Shown here piece by piece: positions 33,781 through 36,689 of a DNA stretch of 36,689 nucleotides. Below the pieces are notes generated by a model that was not told the DNA's origin, searched no databases, and worked only from the letters and a program-made list of their open reading frames with translations. This stretch comes from Caballeronia sp. (GTDB lineage Bacteria; Pseudomonadota; Gammaproteobacteria; Burkholderiales; Burkholderiaceae), in assembly GCF_028292365.1 (NCBI RefSeq), contig NZ_JAQGMM010000636.1:1-36689 (forward strand), given 5' to 3'. How positions within the stretch are numbered: position 1 is the stretch's first letter; each line of letters starts with the position of its first letter. A program made the position numbers and the translations under genes.

Positions 33781-34965
33781 ATGTCATCTGTCCTTCAAGG
33801 CATACGCGTACTCGACTTCGGTCGTTACGTCGCCGGACCGTTTTGCGCAGCCCTGCTTGCGGACTTTGGTGCCGAAGTGATTCGCATCGAGCGGGTCGGC
33901 GGCAGCGAAGACCGCTTCGTCATGCCGGTGACCGAGGAGGGCGAGGGCGCCCTCTTTTTGCAAGCCAATCGCAACAAGCGATCCATTACGCTCGACATCG
34001 ACCGTCCGGAAGGACGTGAGGTCGTACAGCGGCTCGTGCGCTCGGCGGATGTCGTGGTGGTCAACATGCCGCCGCAAACACTCCTCAACCTGGGCCTCGA
34101 CTACGCCACCTTGCGCGGCATCCGTGCGGACATCATCGTCACCGTAGTCTCGGCATTCGGCGGAAGCGGCCCATACAGCGAGCGTATCGGTTTCGACGGC
34201 GTGGGGCAGGCGATGAGTGGCTCGGTGTACCTGTCCGGCACGCCGGGTCAGCCAACCAAGGCGATGGTGCCGACTGTCGATTTCGCCACTGCCATGTCGA
34301 GCGCAATGGGCACGCTCGCGGCGCTCTACGAACGCCGGACGAGCGGGCAGGGGCAACGGGTGGAAGCGTCGCTGCTACATACCGCGCTCAACCTTGCAAG
34401 CGGCGCGCTGATCGAGGAATCTGCTTTAGGTGTTGGACGAGAACCCATTGGAAATCGAAATCCGATCGCGGGTCCGTCCGACATTTTTCGTGTCACCGAC
34501 GGATGGATCATCGTTCAGGTGATTGGACCGGCGCTTTTCAAGCGCTGGACGCGCCTCGTTGGACGCAACGACCTTCTCGACGATACGCGCTTTCGGGACG
34601 ACATCGCACGCGGTGAGAACGGCGCATTTCTGAGTACGTTGATGGCCGGGTGGTGCCGCGATCGCAGCCGCGATGAGGCATTGCAAGCGCTTGAAGGGGC
34701 GAAGATCCCGGCCGGCCCCGTTTATTCGCCGCGCCAAGTACTGGCCGACGAGCACATTCGTGCATCCGGATTTCTCACCGAGACCGACTACCCCGGCCTC
34801 AAACGACCGGTATCGCTCGTGTCTCCGCCTGTCAGCCTGTCGCGGACCCCGGCAAGAATCACCGCGCGGGCGCCGACGATTGGTGAGCACACGAACGAGA
34901 TCCTGGCTGAGGTGGGTTACGACTCGCAGGCTATCGCCCTTCTGAAGCAACGCGAAGTAATCTGA
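33781..34965 (+). CDS. Type III CoA-transferase, CaiB/BaiF family (third CaiB)
   Basis: 394 residues from the ATG at 33781 ([20 protein letters not shown]). [54 protein letters not shown], and [11 protein letters not shown] with Asp167 at the position of the catalytic aspartate of formyl-CoA transferase. The racemase His/Glu pattern is absent. It would transfer CoA to a free acid, perhaps the acid released by the ring hydrolase encoded 22 nt upstream. Operon C. Confidence 0.87.
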   Translation: MSSVLQGIRVLDFGRYVAGPFCAALLADFGAEVIRIERVGGSEDRFVMPVTEEGEGALFLQANRNKRSITLDIDRPEGREVVQRLVRSADVVVVNMPPQTLLNLGLDYATLRGIRADIIVTVVSAFGGSGPYSERIGFDGVGQAMSGSVYLSGTPGQPTKAMVPTVDFATAMSSAMGTLAALYERRTSGQGQRVEASLLHTALNLASGALIEESALGVGREPIGNRNPIAGPSDIFRVTDGWIIVQVIGPALFKRWTRLVGRNDLLDDTRFRDDIARGENGAFLSTLMAGWCRDRSRDEALQALEGAKIPAGPVYSPRQVLADEHIRASGFLTETDYPGLKRPVSLVSPPVSLSRTPARITARAPTIGEHTNEILAEVGYDSQAIALLKQREVI

Positions 34966-34988
34966 ACGTCCTTCTCAAGGAACACGTC

Positions 34989-35381
34989 ATGCTGCGCACC
35001 ATGCTGAAATCGAAACTTCATCGCGCGAGCGTCACCCATTGCGAACTGCACTACGAAGGTTCGTGCGCGATCGATGAAGACCTACTTCAGTTCGCCGACA
35101 TTGCAGAGAATGAGCGGATCGATATCTGGAACATCAACAACGGCGAGCGCTTCAGCACGTATGCAATCCGGGCGGCGCGCGGCAGCGGAATCATCTCACT
35201 GAACGGTTCTGCAGCGCGGCGCGCGCAGCCGGGCGACCTCATCATCATCGCCACGTTCGCGCACGTCGAAGAGCGAGATGTGCTGGCAGGGTTCAAACCC
35301 AGGCTCGTGTTTGTCGATGGTGAAAACCGCGTCACATCGACCCGCGATCATGTGCCGCTGCAGGCTGTACAGGTCGGATAG
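34989..35381 (+). CDS. panD: Aspartate 1-decarboxylase proenzyme
   Basis: 130 residues. [29 protein letters not shown] contains the self-processing Gly24-Ser25 site that generates the pyruvoyl cofactor; [45 protein letters not shown] and [11 protein letters not shown] complete the fold. It makes beta-alanine, the precursor of pantothenate and CoA. It ends operon C, 23 nt after the CaiB gene, with AAGG before the start. No panB or panC is in the window, so this seems to be a catabolism-linked extra copy that could raise CoA supply. Confidence 0.93.
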   Translation: MLRTMLKSKLHRASVTHCELHYEGSCAIDEDLLQFADIAENERIDIWNINNGERFSTYAIRAARGSGIISLNGSAARRAQPGDLIIIATFAHVEERDVLAGFKPRLVFVDGENRVTSTRDHVPLQAVQVG

Positions 35382-35446
35382 AAAGCGAATCACAGCAGTT
35401 CTTTCCCCGCTTCAAACCCTATCGCCCGATCCTTCTCCGAAGGCGA

Positions 35447-35500
35447 ATCACCCCTTCGCCACTCGCCAATTGAAGCTCGTTCACGCTGCTTCTAGCATTG
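35447..35500 (+). promoter_or_regulatory. Promoter/operator E of the shared regulon
   Basis: GAATCA, 3 nt, CTTCGCCACTCGCCAA, -35 TTGAAG (35472-35477), 17 nt, -10 TAGCAT (35495-35500). The core matches site A at 19 of 22 positions. It lies between panD and the small unknown gene and would give that gene its own regulated transcript. Confidence 0.65.
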
Positions 35501-35578
35501 AAAGCAAGGACAGTGAATTGGTCTTCCGCAGTGTCAGGCAGGTGGTTGCGGAAACTCGCGAAGTGTAAGGGGGCGAAC

Positions 35579-35815
35579 ATGAAAGCCGGAGAGAAGTCGT
35601 TGCGTTGTCTCGTTGACAAGTGGCTGGGCCCGACCGCGACGATACCCGCTCGCGTCACCCGGTTTATCCATACCCGCAGTGAAGCAAGGTGTTACGTCCT
35701 GGTTGAAACAGCCCGGCCGACGGGCGTTCTCGCGATCTTCTTTTTCCGGCATGCCGATGGTTCGTGGTGCGTGTTCCCCCCCGAGATCAAACGGCCATCG
35801 ATGAGCACTGGCTGA
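35579..35815 (+). CDS. Small conserved-looking protein of unknown function (78 aa)
   Basis: 78 residues from the ATG at 35579, which has AAGGGGG just upstream; an in-frame extension to 35498 would overlap the -10 box of promoter E and is rejected. The protein is basic, with KSLRCLVDKWLGPTATIPAR, RCYVLVETARPTGVLAIFFFRHADGSWCVFPP. No signal peptide or metal motif. I do not know a function. Its placement under a copy of the regulon promoter and next to the porin suggests a role with this pathway. It resembles small proteins I associate with Burkholderia genomes, without a named family. Confidence 0.65.
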   Translation: MKAGEKSLRCLVDKWLGPTATIPARVTRFIHTRSEARCYVLVETARPTGVLAIFFFRHADGSWCVFPPEIKRPSMSTG

Positions 35816-35838
35816 AACAGCATGCATTGCCGAAACGC

Positions 35839-35892
35839 GAAGCGCGACTTCTCGATTCGCAAATTGAACGGCCGGGGCACTGAACCTACCAT
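35839..35892 (+). promoter_or_regulatory. Promoter/operator D of the shared regulon (porin)
   Basis: GAAGCG (35839-35844), 3 nt, CTTCTCGATTCGCAAA, -35 TTGAAC (35864-35869), 17 nt, -10 TACCAT (35887-35892). The core matches site C at 18 of 22 positions with identical spacing. It would drive the porin with a leader of about 145 nt. Confidence 0.65.
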
Positions 35893-36043
35893 TCAATACA
35901 CCTGATCGCTGGTCGCTCTCGAGCGCGCCTTCGCACGCCACCGCTTACGGTGTGTTCGCCGCATGGCGGCATACCCCCAATCCGCATTGACATGAATCAG
36001 CTGTGGATGTTGCACAAGACCTATAAATCAACGGAGATCGTTT

Positions 36044-36689
36044 ATGAAAAAGTCCCTTGTTGCATGGACTGTGGTGGGCATGGCGGGTGGTGTTGCGTAT
36101 GGACAGAGTAGCGTCAAGCTGTACGGAATCATCGACGAAGGGGCGAACTACAACAGCAATGCCGACGGAAAGCGCTTGTACAACCTGTCGAGCGGCGTGT
36201 TGAACGGGAGTCGGTGGGGCTTGCGCGGTAGCGAGGATCTTGGCGGCGGCCTTGCCGCGATATTCGTGCTTGAGAATGGATTCGATGTGAACACCGGAAA
36301 GCTTGGACAAGGCGGCCTGGAGTTTGGCCGGCAGGCTTACGTTGGCCTCTCGACCCGGGTTGGCTCGGCGACGTTGGGTCGCCAATACGACTCGGTCGTT
36401 GATTACCTCGGGCCGCTCGAAGTTGGCGATCAATGGGGTGGGTACATCGCAGCGCACCCGTCTGACAACGACAACTTCAACAATACAAACCGTACGAACA
36501 ACGCCATCAAGTACACCAGTCCGAACCTTGCCGGAATAACGTTCGGAGGGGTATACGCGCTGAGCGGCGTACCCGGCAATGTCAGCCGTAATCAGATCTG
36601 GTCGCTTGGCGCCGGATACTCGAAGGGGCCGTTGGTCGCGGGCGTCGGCTATCTGAATGTGCGCAATCCGAATACGTCGTTCTATGGCG
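36044..36689 (+). CDS. Outer-membrane porin, Gram-negative trimeric type, 3' end off window
   Basis: The first 215 codons of a porin. Signal peptide KKSLVAWTVVGMAGGVAYG-QS, then SSVKLYGIIDEGANYNSN, LSSGVLNGSRWGLRGSEDLGGGL and AIFVLENGFDVNTGKLGQGG, FGRQAYVGLSTRVGSATLGRQYDSV: the standard opening of Burkholderiaceae OmpC-like porins, including the first strands and the L3 approach. It lets small polar solutes cross the outer membrane. Under promoter D it would supply the entry step for the substrate that the LivHMFGK-type importer takes up. Truncated only by the window edge. Confidence 0.93.
   Translation, partial: MKKSLVAWTVVGMAGGVAYGQSSVKLYGIIDEGANYNSNADGKRLYNLSSGVLNGSRWGLRGSEDLGGGLAAIFVLENGFDVNTGKLGQGGLEFGRQAYVGLSTRVGSATLGRQYDSVVDYLGPLEVGDQWGGYIAAHPSDNDNFNNTNRTNNAIKYTSPNLAGITFGGVYALSGVPGNVSRNQIWSLGAGYSKGPLVAGVGYLNVRNPNTSFYG

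Noticed and set aside
35986-36027. TTGACA and TATAAA boxes just before the porin
   Set aside because: The spacing is 29 nt, too long for a sigma-70 promoter. Promoter D upstream is better supported.
1-36689. tRNA, rRNA, CRISPR arrays and riboswitches
   Set aside because: No cloverleaf-like sequence, regularly spaced identical repeats or recognisable aptamer core was seen by eye. A covariance-model scan would be decisive.

Overview
The window looks like a chromosomal or megaplasmid segment of a Burkholderiaceae bacterium (Paraburkholderia, Caballeronia or Burkholderia type). The evidence is the high G+C, the Burkholderia-style trimeric porin at the right edge, the ISNCY-type transposase, and long tightly packed CoA-ester catabolic operons with several paralogous CaiB, acyl-CoA dehydrogenase and crotonase genes. 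The species assignment is inference.

Left 6.4 kb (1-6440) is an accessory, scarred region. It holds a 5'-truncated MFS transporter remnant (-), a Shedu-type (SduA/DUF4263) anti-phage nuclease gene (-), a tyrosine recombinase (-) translationally coupled to a coiled-coil KfrA-like partner that has lost its N-terminus, and an ISNCY-type transposase broken by two frameshifts (+). The remaining stretches are gene-free.

From about 6840 to the right edge there is one large catabolic locus made of six transcription units. (A) SDR, alpha-methylacyl-CoA racemase-like protein and a complete branched-chain-type ABC importer livHMFGK (6959-13747, +). A LysR regulator follows (13845-14867, -). (F) CoA-ester lyase, MaoC hydratase, mesaconyl/itaconyl-CoA hydratase-like protein, acyl-CoA dehydrogenase and, after an ALDH remnant, a second CoA-ester lyase (15106-19779, +). 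(B) acetyl-CoA hydrolase/transferase, acyl-CoA dehydrogenase and CaiB transferase (23697 down to 19951, -). (C) acyl-CoA dehydrogenase, SDR, thiolase, crotonase, hydratase-2, EtfB, EtfA, acyl-CoA synthetase, BadI-like ring hydrolase, CaiB and PanD (24076-35381, +). (E) a small unknown protein (35579-35815, +). (D) a porin running off the edge (36044-, +).

The main discovery is that all six units are preceded by the same composite element: a GAAG-type arm, 3 nt, a CTTCGCGA-n-TCACAAA block abutting a TTGAAG -35 box, exactly 17 nt, then a TA(C/G)(G/C)AT-like -10 box. The core is identical at B and C, one base different at A, and degenerate but with the same geometry at D, E and F. This ties outer-membrane porin, inner-membrane importer, CoA activation, beta-oxidation, dedicated ETF, ring/chain cleavage, C5-type lyases and a PanD copy into one predicted regulon.

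The enzyme mix (racemase, two dehydrogenases lacking the usual C-terminal Glu base, (R)-specific-type hydratase/SDR, BadI-like hydrolase, citramalyl/malyl-CoA-type lyases) suggests catabolism of a methyl-branched, possibly alicyclic (for example terpenoid) carboxylic acid through branched dicarboxyl-CoA intermediates. The substrate is not determined by the sequence.
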